Assembly: GCF_032670585.1 (NCBI RefSeq)
Contig: NZ_JAVQHL010000003.1
Location: 248,001 to 312,000, forward strand
Source: Ostreiculturibacter nitratireducens
GTDB lineage: Bacteria > Pseudomonadota > Alphaproteobacteria > Rhodobacterales > Rhodobacteraceae
Length of the DNA stretch: 64,000 bases
Reading direction: 5' to 3'
Below, one piece after another: positions 7,724 to 16,430 of this stretch. The notes under the pieces were generated by a model that saw nothing but the letters and a program-made list of their open reading frames with translations, was not told the DNA's origin and ran no database searches. The translations under genes and the position numbers were made by a program. Position 1 is the stretch's first letter, and each line of letters starts with the position of its first letter.

Positions 7724-9517
7724 TCACTCCGCCGCCAGGCCCTCGGTGAACTGCAACCGCGCGAGCCGCGCATAAAGCCCGCCCTCGGCGACCAGCGCAT
7801 CATGCGTGCCTTCCGCGACGATACGTCCGTGATCGAAGACCACGATCCGGTCAGCCCGCTTCACCGTGGCAAGGCGGTGCGCGACGATCAGCGTCGTCCG
7901 GTCGGCGGACAGCCGGTCCACCGCCTCCTGCACCGCGCGCTCGCTTTCGGCATCGAGCGCCGAGGTCGCCTCGTCCAGAAGCAGGATCGGCGCGTCGCGC
8001 AAGATCGCCCGCGCGATGGCGATGCGCTGCTTCTGGCCACCCGACAGCATCACGCCACGCTCGCCGACATAGGTGTCGTAGCCCTGCGGCAGGGACGTCA
8101 GGAACTCGTGCGCGGCGGCGGCCCTGGCGGCTTCCTCCACCTCCGCGTCCGTCGCCTCGGGTCTGCCGAAACGGATGTTTTCGCGCGCGGAGGCGGCGAA
8201 GATCACCGGGTCCTGCGGAACGAGAGCGATCGCCCGGCGGAAATCGTCCCGCGCCAGGTCGCGAAGGTCCATGCCGTCGATCGTGACCCGGCCCTGCTCG
8301 GGGTCGTAGAAACGCAGGAGAAGCTGGATGATGGTGGTCTTGCCCGCGCCCGACGGGCCGACGAGCGCGATGGTTTCCCCCGCCTTTACCTTCAGGTCGA
8401 CACCGTCCAGGGCCGCATGTTCCGGCCGCGCCGGGTAGTGAAAGCGGACGCCCTCGAACCCGATCTCGCCCTTCGCGGGTCGGGGCAGCGCCAGGGGCTT
8501 CGCCGGGTCGTTGACCGAGTCCCCGGCCGACAGAAGCTCCACCAGCCGCTCCGTCGCCCCCGCCGCGCGCTGAAGCTCGCCCCATATCTCCGACAGGGCG
8601 CCCACGGAGCCGGCGACCATCACCGCGTAGATGACGAACTGCACGAGTTCGCCGGGCGTCATGACATTCTCCCGCACGTCCCGCGCGCCGACCCATAGAA
8701 CACCCACGACGCCCGCGAAGACGAGGAAGATGACGATGATCGTCATCACTGCCCGCGTGCCAACACGCTTGCGAGCCGCTTCGTAGGATTTCTCCGTGAC
8801 CGTGCCGAAGCTCTCCCGGCTCGCGTCCTCATGGGTGAAGGCCTGAACCGTCTGGACAGCGAGAAGCGATTCCGATGCCGAGCCCGAGGAGGCCGCGATC
8901 CAGTCCTGGTTCTCGCGGCTCAGCGCACGCAGCCGGCGCCCCAGCACCACGATCGGCACGATCACCGCCGGCACGATCAGGAGGACGAGCCCCGTCAGCT
9001 TCGCCGAGGTGAGGAGCATCAGTGCCATGCCCCCGATGAGGATGAGCACGTTCCGGAGCGCGACCGAGACGGAGGACCCGATGACCGACTGAATCAGCGT
9101 CGTGTCGGTCGTGATGCGGCTGATCACCTCGCCCGTCATCACCTTCTCGAAGAAGGCAGGCGACAGGCCGATGACCCGGTCGAAGACCGCGCGGCGGATG
9201 TCCGCCACGACCCGTTCGCCAAGCCGCGTGACGAGGTAGTAGCGAAGCCCGGTCCCGAGCGCGAGAAGCGCCGCGACCGCGAGCGCCGCCCCGAAATACT
9301 GGTCGAGGAGTTCCGCCCCCGCGCCGAATCCGTCGACCACGCGGCGGACCGCCATCGGCAGGACGAGGCTGATCGTCGCGGTCAGCGTCAGCGCGAAGCC
9401 CGCGGCTACGACCAGCTTCCGATAGGGAGCAACGAACGGGAACAGCGCGCGCAGCGCCCCCACCCGCTTCGACGAAGCTCTATCCTCGCTCCCAGCCACT
9501 TCCGGTCTTCGCGCCAT
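7724..9517 (-). CDS. ABC exporter, fused membrane and ATPase domains (MsbA/LmrA-like)
   Basis: A 597-residue half-transporter that works as a homodimer. The type-1 exporter membrane domain (six helices) spans about residues 28-320. The nucleotide-binding domain follows with Walker A GPSGAGKTT near 389, LSGGQKQRIAIARAIL near 490 and Walker B ILLLDEATSALD near 512, then the H-loop VAHRLAT. Such proteins in alphaproteobacteria export lipids, peptides or drugs, and the sequence does not decide which. Its stop lies 35 nt upstream of the GNAT start on the same strand. Confidence 0.9.
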   Translation of the reverse strand: MARRPEVAGSEDRASSKRVGALRALFPFVAPYRKLVVAAGFALTLTATISLVLPMAVRRVVDGFGAGAELLDQYFGAALAVAALLALGTGLRYYLVTRLGERVVADIRRAVFDRVIGLSPAFFEKVMTGEVISRITTDTTLIQSVIGSSVSVALRNVLILIGGMALMLLTSAKLTGLVLLIVPAVIVPIVVLGRRLRALSRENQDWIAASSGSASESLLAVQTVQAFTHEDASRESFGTVTEKSYEAARKRVGTRAVMTIIVIFLVFAGVVGVLWVGARDVRENVMTPGELVQFVIYAVMVAGSVGALSEIWGELQRAAGATERLVELLSAGDSVNDPAKPLALPRPAKGEIGFEGVRFHYPARPEHAALDGVDLKVKAGETIALVGPSGAGKTTIIQLLLRFYDPEQGRVTIDGMDLRDLARDDFRRAIALVPQDPVIFAASARENIRFGRPEATDAEVEEAARAAAAHEFLTSLPQGYDTYVGERGVMLSGGQKQRIAIARAILRDAPILLLDEATSALDAESERAVQEAVDRLSADRTTLIVAHRLATVKRADRIVVFDHGRIVAEGTHDALVAEGGLYARLARLQFTEGLAAE

Positions 9518-9618
9518 GGCGTCCCCTTTTCCACGTCCCGAAGGGGTTTAGGGGCAGTGGCACGTCAGGGCAAGCGGCGCTTTGGCGCAGCGGCCGATCA
9601 CACTCAAGGTTCGGAGGC

Positions 9619-9692
9619 TGGAGCGGGTAGCGGGAATCGAACCCGCACCTGGAGCTTGGAAGGCTCTCATGATACCATTTCACCATACCCGC
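9619..9692 (-). tRNA. tRNA-Gly (anticodon TCC)
   Basis: The minus strand reads GCGGGTA ... TACCCGC, a perfect 7-bp acceptor stem, with a T-arm GCGGG-TTCGATT-CCCGC and an anticodon loop CTTCCAA giving the anticodon TCC (reads GGA/GGG). A discriminator T and an encoded CCA (9619-9621) follow. The length is 71 nt plus CCA. A promoter-like TTGACC/TACCTC pair sits just upstream. Confidence 0.96.
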
Positions 9693-9701
9693 ACGAGGCT
9701 T

Positions 9702-9730
9702 GAGGTAAGCGAAACTCGGTCGCAGGTCAA
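9702..9730 (-). promoter_or_regulatory. Probable promoter of tRNA-Gly
   Basis: On the minus strand TTGACC (9725-9730), a 17-nt spacer and TACCTC (9702-9707) stand 9 nt before the mature tRNA 5' end. The -35 matches sigma70 at 5 of 6 positions. The -10 is weak, as is usual for GC-rich alphaproteobacteria. Confidence 0.5.
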
Positions 9731-9846
9731 GAAAGCGCGGCCGCGTTTTTTCGGTTTCGGGAGCGGTCCGGAAAGTCCCGTGCGGACGCGACCCGACGGG
9801 CGTTCTGCGCCGGGCCTTGCCTTGCTTCGTATGTCCCGGCCCGCCG

Positions 9847-10506
9847 TCAGATGGGCTCGATCAGCCCCGCCCCCTCCGCGCGGTTGGAATTCACCTTTGT
9901 CCCGACCCGGTGCCAGGTCAGCACCCCCTCCGCCGCGGGCTTCATCAGGAGGGCGGCACCCTTTCCCTCCTCGCCGAGCCACTTGCCCCAATCCTCCCTC
10001 TCGAGGACCAGGGGCTCGCGGTTGTGGATTGAGGACATGCCGGGGCCCGCCTCGCAGGTCACGATCGCGCAGGTCGTGAGGCTTTCGCCCTCCCTCTCCC
10101 AATCCTGCCAGATCCCGCCGAAGACCATCGGCTCCCCATCCGCCCGGCGGATGAACCAGGGCAACGGCTGCTTGCCCTCCTCCCGCGTCCATTCATAGAA
10201 CCCGTCCGAGGGCACAAGGCAGCGCCTCTCCCGGCAGGCCGCCCGGAACGCCGGCTTGTCCGCCACCGTTTCCGACCGCGCGTTGATCAGGAGGGGGCCA
10301 TCCGTCGGTGTCTTGTACCAGTGTGGCAGGAACCCCCATCGCATCCCGCGAAGACGTCGCCCGCCCTTACCGGCGGTGCAGACGGCGATCGTCTGCGTCG
10401 GGCAGACGTTGAACCTTTCGCCCCCCGGCACGTCGTTGCCCGGCACGGCCTCGAATAGCCGTGCCATCGCCTCGGGCGGCAGTGTGATCGCGAAACGTCC
10501 GCACAT
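9847..10506 (-). CDS. SOS-response-associated peptidase family protein (YedK/HMCES, DUF159)
   Basis: A 219-residue SRAP-domain protein. Proteins of this family shield abasic sites in single-stranded DNA by forming a thiazolidine crosslink through Cys2. Here the chain begins MCGRFAITLPPE, so Cys2 is present. The conserved NARSETV (near residue 78), a GFYEW-type motif (near 105) and a late HNREPLVL histidine complete the active site. The length is normal. It has no obvious LexA box upstream and appears to be monocistronic. Confidence 0.93.
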   Translation of the reverse strand: MCGRFAITLPPEAMARLFEAVPGNDVPGGERFNVCPTQTIAVCTAGKGGRRLRGMRWGFLPHWYKTPTDGPLLINARSETVADKPAFRAACRERRCLVPSDGFYEWTREEGKQPLPWFIRRADGEPMVFGGIWQDWEREGESLTTCAIVTCEAGPGMSSIHNREPLVLEREDWGKWLGEEGKGAALLMKPAAEGVLTWHRVGTKVNSNRAEGAGLIEPI

Positions 10507-10569
10507 GAGGTGGAGGATAGCCTCCCCCGCTTCCCGCGCAAGCCGGGGGAATTGGCGCGAGCGCCCGGT

Positions 10570-11115
10570 TCAGGCCCGGTGTTCGCCCTTCGCCTTGCGC
10601 CCGGTGATCATGGCGTGCACGAGGTTTTCCCCGTGGCGCAGGCTCGACAACGCGACGCCTGCGACGTGCAGGACGACGAGCGCCAGCGCGACAGAGACCA
10701 GAGCTTCATGGGCCTCTTCTACCCAACTCTCGCCGAAATAGGCGTCCATGCCCATCATCACGCCGGTCGCGCAGATTCCCGCAAGGATCGTCAGCAGCGC
10801 GATGATCATCGCGCCGCCCGCCGGGTTGTGTCCCAGATACCGCGCCTCCACCCCGCGGATCATGTCGCGGAGATATCCAAGAAAGCGGCGCGGGCCGGGG
10901 ACGAAATCGGTGAAACGCGCGTGGCGCGTGCCGATTACCCCCCAGACCAGGCGAAACGCCACCAGCCCCGCGACGGCGTAGCCGAATGCCTCATGCAGGT
11001 CGCGCGGCCTCTCGATCAGATACGCAGCGACGAAGCAGGTCACCAGCGCCCAGTGGAAGAGGCGCACCCCGAGATCCCAGACGCGGACGGATTTCGATTC
11101 GTTCGGAACGGCCAT
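10570..11115 (-). CDS. Cytochrome b561-type membrane protein
   Basis: A 181-residue integral membrane cytochrome b of the Ni/Fe-hydrogenase/b561 family, with about four helices. Haem-ligand candidates include His21 (in GVRLFHWALV), a His near 42 (DLHEAFGYAV), and later histidines in EEAHEALVSVALALVVLHVAG. It probably passes electrons across the inner membrane. GAGGAG stands 8 nt before the ATG. It follows a small PepSY protein by 30 nt in the same operon, a pairing often seen for b561 proteins. Confidence 0.85.
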   Translation of the reverse strand: MAVPNESKSVRVWDLGVRLFHWALVTCFVAAYLIERPRDLHEAFGYAVAGLVAFRLVWGVIGTRHARFTDFVPGPRRFLGYLRDMIRGVEARYLGHNPAGGAMIIALLTILAGICATGVMMGMDAYFGESWVEEAHEALVSVALALVVLHVAGVALSSLRHGENLVHAMITGRKAKGEHRA

Positions 11116-11145
11116 GATGCGCCTCCTCTGTCCAGGGAATATCGA

Positions 11146-11403
11146 TCAGTCTTCGATGCGCTCGATCTCTTCGCCCGTCTTCGGCTCGAAGAAGACCTCG
11201 TACTTGGCGCCATCGACCTTGCCGTAGATCTCGTAGCAGCCGCCGTCGTTGATCTTGAACGCCACGACCTGGCCGCCCTGCTCCTCGAAGGACTTGATGG
11301 CTTCCCAAACCGGCGCCGGGGCGTCGGTGGCTTCGCAGCTCGGCTCGGCAAGCGCGGGCACGGCAACGGCGGCGAAGGCGGTGGCGATCAGAAGTCTTTT
11401 CAT
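11146..11403 (-). CDS. Small periplasmic PepSY-domain protein
   Basis: An 85-residue secreted protein. I took MKRLLIATAFAAVAVPALA as the start, a typical signal peptide with cleavage after ALA. The mature part carries a single PepSY fold (VWEAIKSFEEQGGQVVAFKI, then GCYEIYGKVDG and YEVFFEPKTGEEI), with two Cys residues that may form a disulfide. PepSY proteins act as inhibitors or redox-associated modules. Here it is cotranscribed with the downstream cytochrome b561, which suggests a joint redox role. Confidence 0.82.
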   Translation of the reverse strand: MKRLLIATAFAAVAVPALAEPSCEATDAPAPVWEAIKSFEEQGGQVVAFKINDGGCYEIYGKVDGAKYEVFFEPKTGEEIERIED

Positions 11404-11551
11404 TGTGTCACTCCGTTTGGTCGCGCCGGCCACATGCCGGCAACGCCCCGGACCTAGCCCCTTCCGCGCTGCGCCAACCATGCACCAAGGGTTTATTCGG
11501 CGCCGCGTAAACCGAGGGTTAGGCGTCTGTAACTTGAGTTCCATGCGCCAA

Positions 11552-11582
11552 GGAAAAAGGGCGCGCCGTCCAGCGCGCCCTT
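11552..11582 (-). terminator. Rho-independent terminator of the 5'-nucleotidase gene
   Basis: On the minus strand AAGGGCGCGC, a TGGACG loop and GCGCGCCCTT form a perfect 10-bp stem, immediately followed by a T-run (TTTTT). It lies about 33 nt after the 5'-nucleotidase stop codon. Confidence 0.88.
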
Positions 11583-11614
11583 CTCTGGCCGATGCGGCCT
11601 TCTGGATCTATCCA

Positions 11615-13192
11615 CTATTCCTTCTTCGAAATCCGGCCGTCGAGATAGGGCGTGTAGGGGCCCGCCGCGGCCAGGTATTCCGCCGTCACATCCGCGAGGT
11701 CCGGGCCGAAGTCATAGACATCGGTCGCCTCGGTCGCGAACATGCTGTAGCCGTCGCCGCCGTTGCGGACGAAGTTGTTCGACACGACGCCATAGACCGT
11801 ATCGGGCTCGATCGGCTGCGCCTGCCCGTCCACCATGACGCTGACAGAGACGATGCGGCTGCCCGGTTCGGCCGCCGGATCCCAGACGAACGACAGGCCC
11901 GCGACCTGCGGGAAGCGGCCGGCGCCCTCCTCGACCTGGCTCACGCCGTTCTCGAGCGCCGCGACGATCGTCGAACCCTTGACGTGGAACGTCGACAGCG
12001 TGTTCTGGAACGGCAGGACCGTCAGCACCTCGCCCATCGTGACCGGACCCGCGTCAATGGAGGCGCGCAGACCCCCGCCGTTCTGGATCGCGATCTGGAT
12101 GCCCTGACCCTTGACCCGGTCGAGCATCGCGTCGGCGACGAGGTTGCCCATTTCGCATTCCATCGCCCGGCAGTTCTCGCGGCTGCCGTCGATTTCCTCG
12201 GAGCTTTCGGCCACGACCTTCTGGCGGATCTCGTCGAGGGGCTGCGCGAGTTCCTGGACCCGCGCCGAGGTCGCCTCGTCCTGCGCCACGGCCGCGTCGA
12301 GGATCAGCGGCTCGCCCGTCGCCTCGGTCACTTCGCCCGCGTCGTTGAACGTGACGTTCAACTCGCCCAGGAACTTGCCATAGGCATAGGCCTGCACGAT
12401 CGCGGTCGCGCCCACCATCGTCGGGTAGGGACCGGCGGCATTCTCGGCCGTGTTCGACAGAAGTGTGTGCGAGTGCCCGCCCACGATCACGTCGACGCCC
12501 GTCGCCTCTGCCGCGATGCGCTTGTCCACCTCGTAGCCCGAATGGCTGAGCACGATGATCTTGTTCACGCCCTCGGCCGTCAGCTTATCGACCTCTGCCT
12601 GAACGGCCCCCACCGGGTCCGTGAAGGTGATGTTCTTGCCCGGCGAGGATATCTCGGGCGTGTCGACGGGTGTCAGGCCGATCAGGCCAAGCTTTTCTCC
12701 GCCGCGCTCGATGACGACGGATTTCTGGATCGCGCCCGACAACAGACCCTCGGCCGAGACGTCGGCGTTCGACATGAGGATGGGGAACTGCACCGTGTCC
12801 ATGAAGCCGCGGAGCGTTTCCGGCCCGTCGTCGAATTCGTGGTTGCCCACGGTCATCGCGTCATAGCCCATCTTGTTCATGAACTCGGCCGAGGCCGCGC
12901 CCTTGTAGTAGGTGTAGAACAGCGTGCCCTGGAACTGGTCGCCGCCATCGAGAAGGATGCTGTTGTTGCTGCGTGCGCGGGCGTCGTTGATCGCGGTCAC
13001 GAGCCGTGCCGTGCCGCCGAAGCACTTGCCCTCGGCGGCGTCCTCATCGCCACAGGCCGAGTCGAATCTCGAAATCTGTTCGAAACGCGCGTGGAAATCA
13101 TTCGTGTGCAGGATCGTCAGGGAATAGTCCGCCGAGGCGGCTCCGGCGGAAAGCGCCAGTGCGCCGACGGATGCAAGAAGCCGGGACTTCAT
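11615..13192 (-). CDS. Periplasmic 5'-nucleotidase / 2',3'-cyclic phosphodiesterase, UshA/CpdB superfamily
   Basis: About 525 residues. I chose MKSRLLASVGALALSAGAAS at 13192: it has AGGAG upstream and a signal peptide ending ASA. The metallophosphatase core shows TILHTNDFH, GGDQFQG, GNHEFDDG, and HSG...GGHSHT, the metal ligands of calcineurin-like phosphatases. The C-terminal 5'-nucleotidase domain carries IQNGGGLRASI and NNFVRNGGDGY. It releases phosphate from nucleotides in the periplasm. A Pho-box-like element about 90 nt upstream suggests induction under phosphate starvation. Confidence 0.92.
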   Translation of the reverse strand: MKSRLLASVGALALSAGAASADYSLTILHTNDFHARFEQISRFDSACGDEDAAEGKCFGGTARLVTAINDARARSNNSILLDGGDQFQGTLFYTYYKGAASAEFMNKMGYDAMTVGNHEFDDGPETLRGFMDTVQFPILMSNADVSAEGLLSGAIQKSVVIERGGEKLGLIGLTPVDTPEISSPGKNITFTDPVGAVQAEVDKLTAEGVNKIIVLSHSGYEVDKRIAAEATGVDVIVGGHSHTLLSNTAENAAGPYPTMVGATAIVQAYAYGKFLGELNVTFNDAGEVTEATGEPLILDAAVAQDEATSARVQELAQPLDEIRQKVVAESSEEIDGSRENCRAMECEMGNLVADAMLDRVKGQGIQIAIQNGGGLRASIDAGPVTMGEVLTVLPFQNTLSTFHVKGSTIVAALENGVSQVEEGAGRFPQVAGLSFVWDPAAEPGSRIVSVSVMVDGQAQPIEPDTVYGVVSNNFVRNGGDGYSMFATEATDVYDFGPDLADVTAEYLAAAGPYTPYLDGRISKKE

Positions 13193-13282
13193 GGGAAACT
13201 CCTTTCTGGGCCAGATGACGATAGATTGCGGCCACTTCCGCATTGAGTCAAAGGCCGCGCTTCCGTGACCTAACGGCACGTT

Positions 13283-13300
13283 GTCACAGACCTATGACGC
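13283..13300 (-). promoter_or_regulatory. Possible Pho box upstream of the 5'-nucleotidase
   Basis: The minus strand reads GCGTCAT-AGGT-CTGTGAC. Compared with the PhoB repeat CTGTCAT-N4-CTGTCAC, this matches 5 of 7 and 6 of 7 bases with the correct 4-nt spacer. The nearest downstream gene on that strand is the 5'-nucleotidase, a typical Pho-regulon member. Confidence 0.4.
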
Positions 13301-13353
13301 ACCGCCGCGCGGCCGGGATTGACCGAAGGGCCCGGAGCGGGCATGTGACGCCC

Positions 13354-13692
13354 ATGCTGATCTACAAGATCTTCCGCCGCCCCGAATGGGATGCGTTCCG
13401 CGCCGCCGGCCAGACCCTCGGCGCACCCGTCGACCTTTCCGACGGGTTCATCCATTTCTCCACCGCGCAGCAGGTGACGGAAACCGCGGCGAAGCACTTC
13501 GCCAGCGAAAGCGATCTCGTCCTCGTCGCCTTCGACAGCACGCGCCTCGGTCCCGAGCTGCGGTGGGAGCCGTCGCGCGGCGGACAGCTCTTTCCGCATC
13601 TCTACCGGCCGCTCAGCCTCGACGAGGTCGTCTGGGACAAGTCGCTGCCGCTCGGGGCCACGGGCCACATCTTTCCAGAGGGCGTTCCATGA
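13354..13692 (+). CDS. DUF952 domain protein
   Basis: A 112-residue cytoplasmic protein starting MLIYKIFRRPEWDAFRAAG. The DUF952 hallmarks are DLSDGFIHFSTAQQV near residues 29-43 and a C-terminal FPHLYRPL near 85. The biochemical function of this family is not established; structural relatives resemble ADP-ribosyltransferase-like folds. Its stop overlaps the pyrD start in ATGA (13689-13692), so the two are translationally coupled, as in many related genomes. Confidence 0.85.
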   Translation: MLIYKIFRRPEWDAFRAAGQTLGAPVDLSDGFIHFSTAQQVTETAAKHFASESDLVLVAFDSTRLGPELRWEPSRGGQLFPHLYRPLSLDEVVWDKSLPLGATGHIFPEGVP

Positions 13693-14747
13693 GCCTGCCC
13701 GAGCAACTCGGCCTTGCCGCGCTGCGTCGTGTCGATCCGGAAAAGGCGCATGGCCTCGCCATACGCGCGCTGCGCATGGGCCTCGTGCCGTTGCCCGGCC
13801 CGGTGACCTCGCCGCGTCTCGCGACCAAGCTCTGCGGCCTGTCGCTGCCGAACCCCGTGGGGCTTGCCGCGGGCTTCGACAAGAACGCGGAGGCCGTCGC
13901 GCCATTGATGCGCGCGGGCTTCGGCTTCATCGAGGTGGGCGCGGCGACGCCCCGCCCGCAGCCCGGAAACCCCCGCCCGCGCCTCTTCCGGCTGACCGAG
14001 GACCGCGCCGCGATCAACCGCTTCGGCTTCAACAACGAGGGGATGGAGGCGATCGCCTCGCGCCTGGAGCGGCATCCGCAGGGCATCCCCGTGGGCCTCA
14101 ACCTCGGCGCCAACAAGGACAGCACCGACCGCGCGGCCGATTTCGCCGCGGTTCTGGCACACTGCGGTCCGCACGTTGACTTCGCCACGGTCAACGTGTC
14201 CTCGCCGAACACGGAGCGTCTGCGCGACCTGCAGGGCAAGGAGGCGCTGAGCGGTCTGCTTGCCGGTGTGCTGTCCGTGCGCGACGGTCTGGAACGCCGA
14301 ATCCCGGTCTTCCTGAAGATATCGCCCGACCTGTCCGAGGCGGAGCTTGCCGACATCGCGGAGATCGCGCTGACCTCCGGCATCGACGCCGTGATCGCCA
14401 CCAACACGACGCTCTCGCGCGAGGGCCTCGCGAGCCGTCATCGCGGCGAGGCAGGAGGGCTTTCGGGCGCGCCCCTGTTCCAGAAATCCACGCGGGTTCT
14501 GGCACGTCTGTCCGCGATGACCGAGGGCCGGCTGCCGATTGTCGGCGTGGGCGGCATTGCCTCGGCAGAGGACGCCTATGCGAAGATCCGTGCGGGGGCC
14601 ACGGCGGTGCAGCTTTACACGGGCCTCGTCTATGGCGGGCTGTCGCTCGCGGCCCGCATCGCGAAGGGGCTTGATACGCTCCTCGCCCGCGACGGCTTCG
14701 CTTCGGTCGCCGATGCGGTGGGCTCCGGCAGGGAGGCATGGCTGTGA
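13689..14747 (+). CDS. pyrD: Dihydroorotate dehydrogenase, class 2 (quinone)
   Basis: A 352-residue FMN enzyme of pyrimidine synthesis that oxidises dihydroorotate and passes electrons to ubiquinone at the inner membrane. An amphipathic N-terminus (EQLGLAALRRVDPEKAHGLA) marks class 2. FMN/substrate motifs include NPVGLAAGFDKN, FGFNNEGM and NVSSPNTERLRDLQ with the catalytic Ser, then FLKISPDL, ATNTT and GVGGIAS. The start ATG overlaps the DUF952 stop by 4 nt, which fixes it. The stop overlaps the following arsC-like gene by 10 nt. Confidence 0.96.
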   Translation: MSLPEQLGLAALRRVDPEKAHGLAIRALRMGLVPLPGPVTSPRLATKLCGLSLPNPVGLAAGFDKNAEAVAPLMRAGFGFIEVGAATPRPQPGNPRPRLFRLTEDRAAINRFGFNNEGMEAIASRLERHPQGIPVGLNLGANKDSTDRAADFAAVLAHCGPHVDFATVNVSSPNTERLRDLQGKEALSGLLAGVLSVRDGLERRIPVFLKISPDLSEAELADIAEIALTSGIDAVIATNTTLSREGLASRHRGEAGGLSGAPLFQKSTRVLARLSAMTEGRLPIVGVGGIASAEDAYAKIRAGATAVQLYTGLVYGGLSLAARIAKGLDTLLARDGFASVADAVGSGREAWL

Positions 14748-15088
14748 CCGTCACGATCTGGCACAACCCGCGCTGCACGAAATCGCGCGAGACGCTCGCG
14801 CTTCTCGAGGCGCGCGGCATCGCGCCCGAGGTGCGGCTCTACCTCAAGGACCAGCCCAGCGCCGAGGAGATCACCGAGGCGCTTCAGCTTCTCGGCCAGC
14901 CGGCCATAGCGCTCGTGCGGACGAAGGAAGCGGCCTTCCGGGACCTCGGCCTGACGAAGGACGCGCCCGACGCCACCCTCATCGCGGCGATGGCGGAGCA
15001 TCCGGTTCTGATCGAACGTCCAGTGGTCTTCGCGAACGGCAAGGCGGCGCTCGGCCGTCCGCCGGAGGCCGTGCTGGAAATCCTCTGA
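14738..15088 (+). CDS. arsC: ArsC-family arsenate reductase (glutaredoxin type)
   Basis: A 116-residue thioredoxin-fold protein. The catalytic Cys13 lies in HNPRCTKSRETL, and the C-terminal arginine region reads IERPVVFANGKAALGRPPE, matching ArsC/Spx-family layout. It would reduce arsenate with glutathione and glutaredoxin, though some members of the family act on other substrates. It overlaps the end of pyrD by 10 nt; there is no arsenic efflux gene nearby, so a dedicated arsenic-resistance role is not supported by context. Confidence 0.85.
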   Translation: MAVTVTIWHNPRCTKSRETLALLEARGIAPEVRLYLKDQPSAEEITEALQLLGQPAIALVRTKEAAFRDLGLTKDAPDATLIAAMAEHPVLIERPVVFANGKAALGRPPEAVLEIL

Positions 15089-15107
15089 ACTCGAGACCGT
15101 GCAGAGT

Positions 15108-16430
15108 TCAGGCGGGCGAAGCCTCCGCTGCCGCCAGTCTCTCCGCCCGCGGGTAGCGCAGCGCCATCGTCACGCCGCGCGCCGAGTTGAGCACCATGAG
15201 CGCGGCCCAGAGCCCGTGGTTGCCGAAGACCGGCAGCAGGGCCACCAGCGCCACGACGTAGATCGCGACCGAAACGAGCATCGCGTTTCGCATGTCCCGC
15301 GTCATCGTCGCGCCAATGAAGATGCCGTCTAACATCCAGCTGGCGATACCGATCACCGGCGCCGCGACGATCCAGGGCAGGTAGAGGCGCGCGGCGGACT
15401 GCACCTCGGGCGCCTTCGCCATGAGGTCGATCAGCAGAGGCCCAAGGACGAGGAAGCCGAGGCTCAGGACCACCGCGCCGCCGACACCCCATTGCGAGGT
15501 CATGACGGAGGCCCGCCGCACCTGCATCGCCGCCCGCGCACCCACGGCCTGACCGACAAGCGACTCCGCCGCGAAGGCGAACCCGTCGAGCGCGTAGGCG
15601 GTGATCTGGAGGAACTGGATCAGCACCTGGTTGGCGGCAAGCGTCACGTCGCCGAAATGTGCGCCGAGGAAGATGAAGGCGGTGAAGCTGCCTTGGAGGA
15701 GTACGGACCGCAGCATGATGTCGCCGTTCACGCGCATCATCCGGGCGATCCGCGCCCGGTCGAAGATCCGCGCCCAGTCGTGCCACTCCTCCCCCGCGAA
15801 GGCCGCGCGGCAGAGCCAGAGGCCGAGCGCGAGGCTCGTCCACTCCGCGATCAGGGTGGCGATGGCGACGCCCTCCACCCCCCAGCCGAGGCCAAGCACG
15901 AACCAGATGTCGAGCGCGACGTTAAGCCCGTTCATCCAGAGTTGCAGCACCAGCACGCCGCGCGTCCGTTCAATCGCGATGAGCCAGCCGGTCACGGCGT
16001 AAAGCGCGATGGTCGCCGGAGCTCCCCAGATGCGGATCGAGAGATAGCTGCGTGCAAGCGTCTCGACCTCCTCGGAGGCCGGGGCGATCGCGAAGGCGGC
16101 GGCGAAAAGCGGGAGTTGCAGGAGGATGAACAGGAGCCCCGCCGCCCCGCCGACGAGAAGCGCGCGCATCAAGATCGCGCCGGTCTCCCGTCCGTCGCCG
16201 GCGCCATGCGCCTGCGCGACGAGCCCCGAAGTTCCCATCCGGAGAAAGCCGAAGGCCCAGTAGATCGTCGTGAGGATCACCGCGCCGATCCCCACCGCGC
16301 CGATGGGAGCGGCCTCCCCCAGCTGGCCGACGACGCCGGTATCCACCGCGCCTAGGATCGGCACCGTCGCGTTCGAAAGGACGATGGGCCCCGCGATCCT
16401 CAGGACGCGGGCGTGCGTTATCTCACGCAT
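15108..16430 (-). CDS. MATE-family multidrug/Na+ antiporter (DinF-like)
   Basis: A 440-residue integral membrane protein with about 12 predicted helices arranged as two six-helix repeats. It has the MATE hallmarks PIVLSNATVPILGAVDTGVV at residues 13-32 and AAESLVGQAVGAR in the second half. Such proteins expel cationic drugs or metabolites in exchange for Na+ or H+. The start codon overlaps the stop of the upstream thioesterase gene by 8 nt, placing it third in a three-gene minus-strand operon. Confidence 0.9.
   Translation of the reverse strand: MREITHARVLRIAGPIVLSNATVPILGAVDTGVVGQLGEAAPIGAVGIGAVILTTIYWAFGFLRMGTSGLVAQAHGAGDGRETGAILMRALLVGGAAGLLFILLQLPLFAAAFAIAPASEEVETLARSYLSIRIWGAPATIALYAVTGWLIAIERTRGVLVLQLWMNGLNVALDIWFVLGLGWGVEGVAIATLIAEWTSLALGLWLCRAAFAGEEWHDWARIFDRARIARMMRVNGDIMLRSVLLQGSFTAFIFLGAHFGDVTLAANQVLIQFLQITAYALDGFAFAAESLVGQAVGARAAMQVRRASVMTSQWGVGGAVVLSLGFLVLGPLLIDLMAKAPEVQSAARLYLPWIVAAPVIGIASWMLDGIFIGATMTRDMRNAMLVSVAIYVVALVALLPVFGNHGLWAALMVLNSARGVTMALRYPRAERLAAAEASPA

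Noticed and set aside
9731..9750. CGCGGCCGCG followed by a T-run on the plus strand
   Set aside because: It looks like a terminator, but no plus-strand gene precedes it; the neighbours are on the minus strand.
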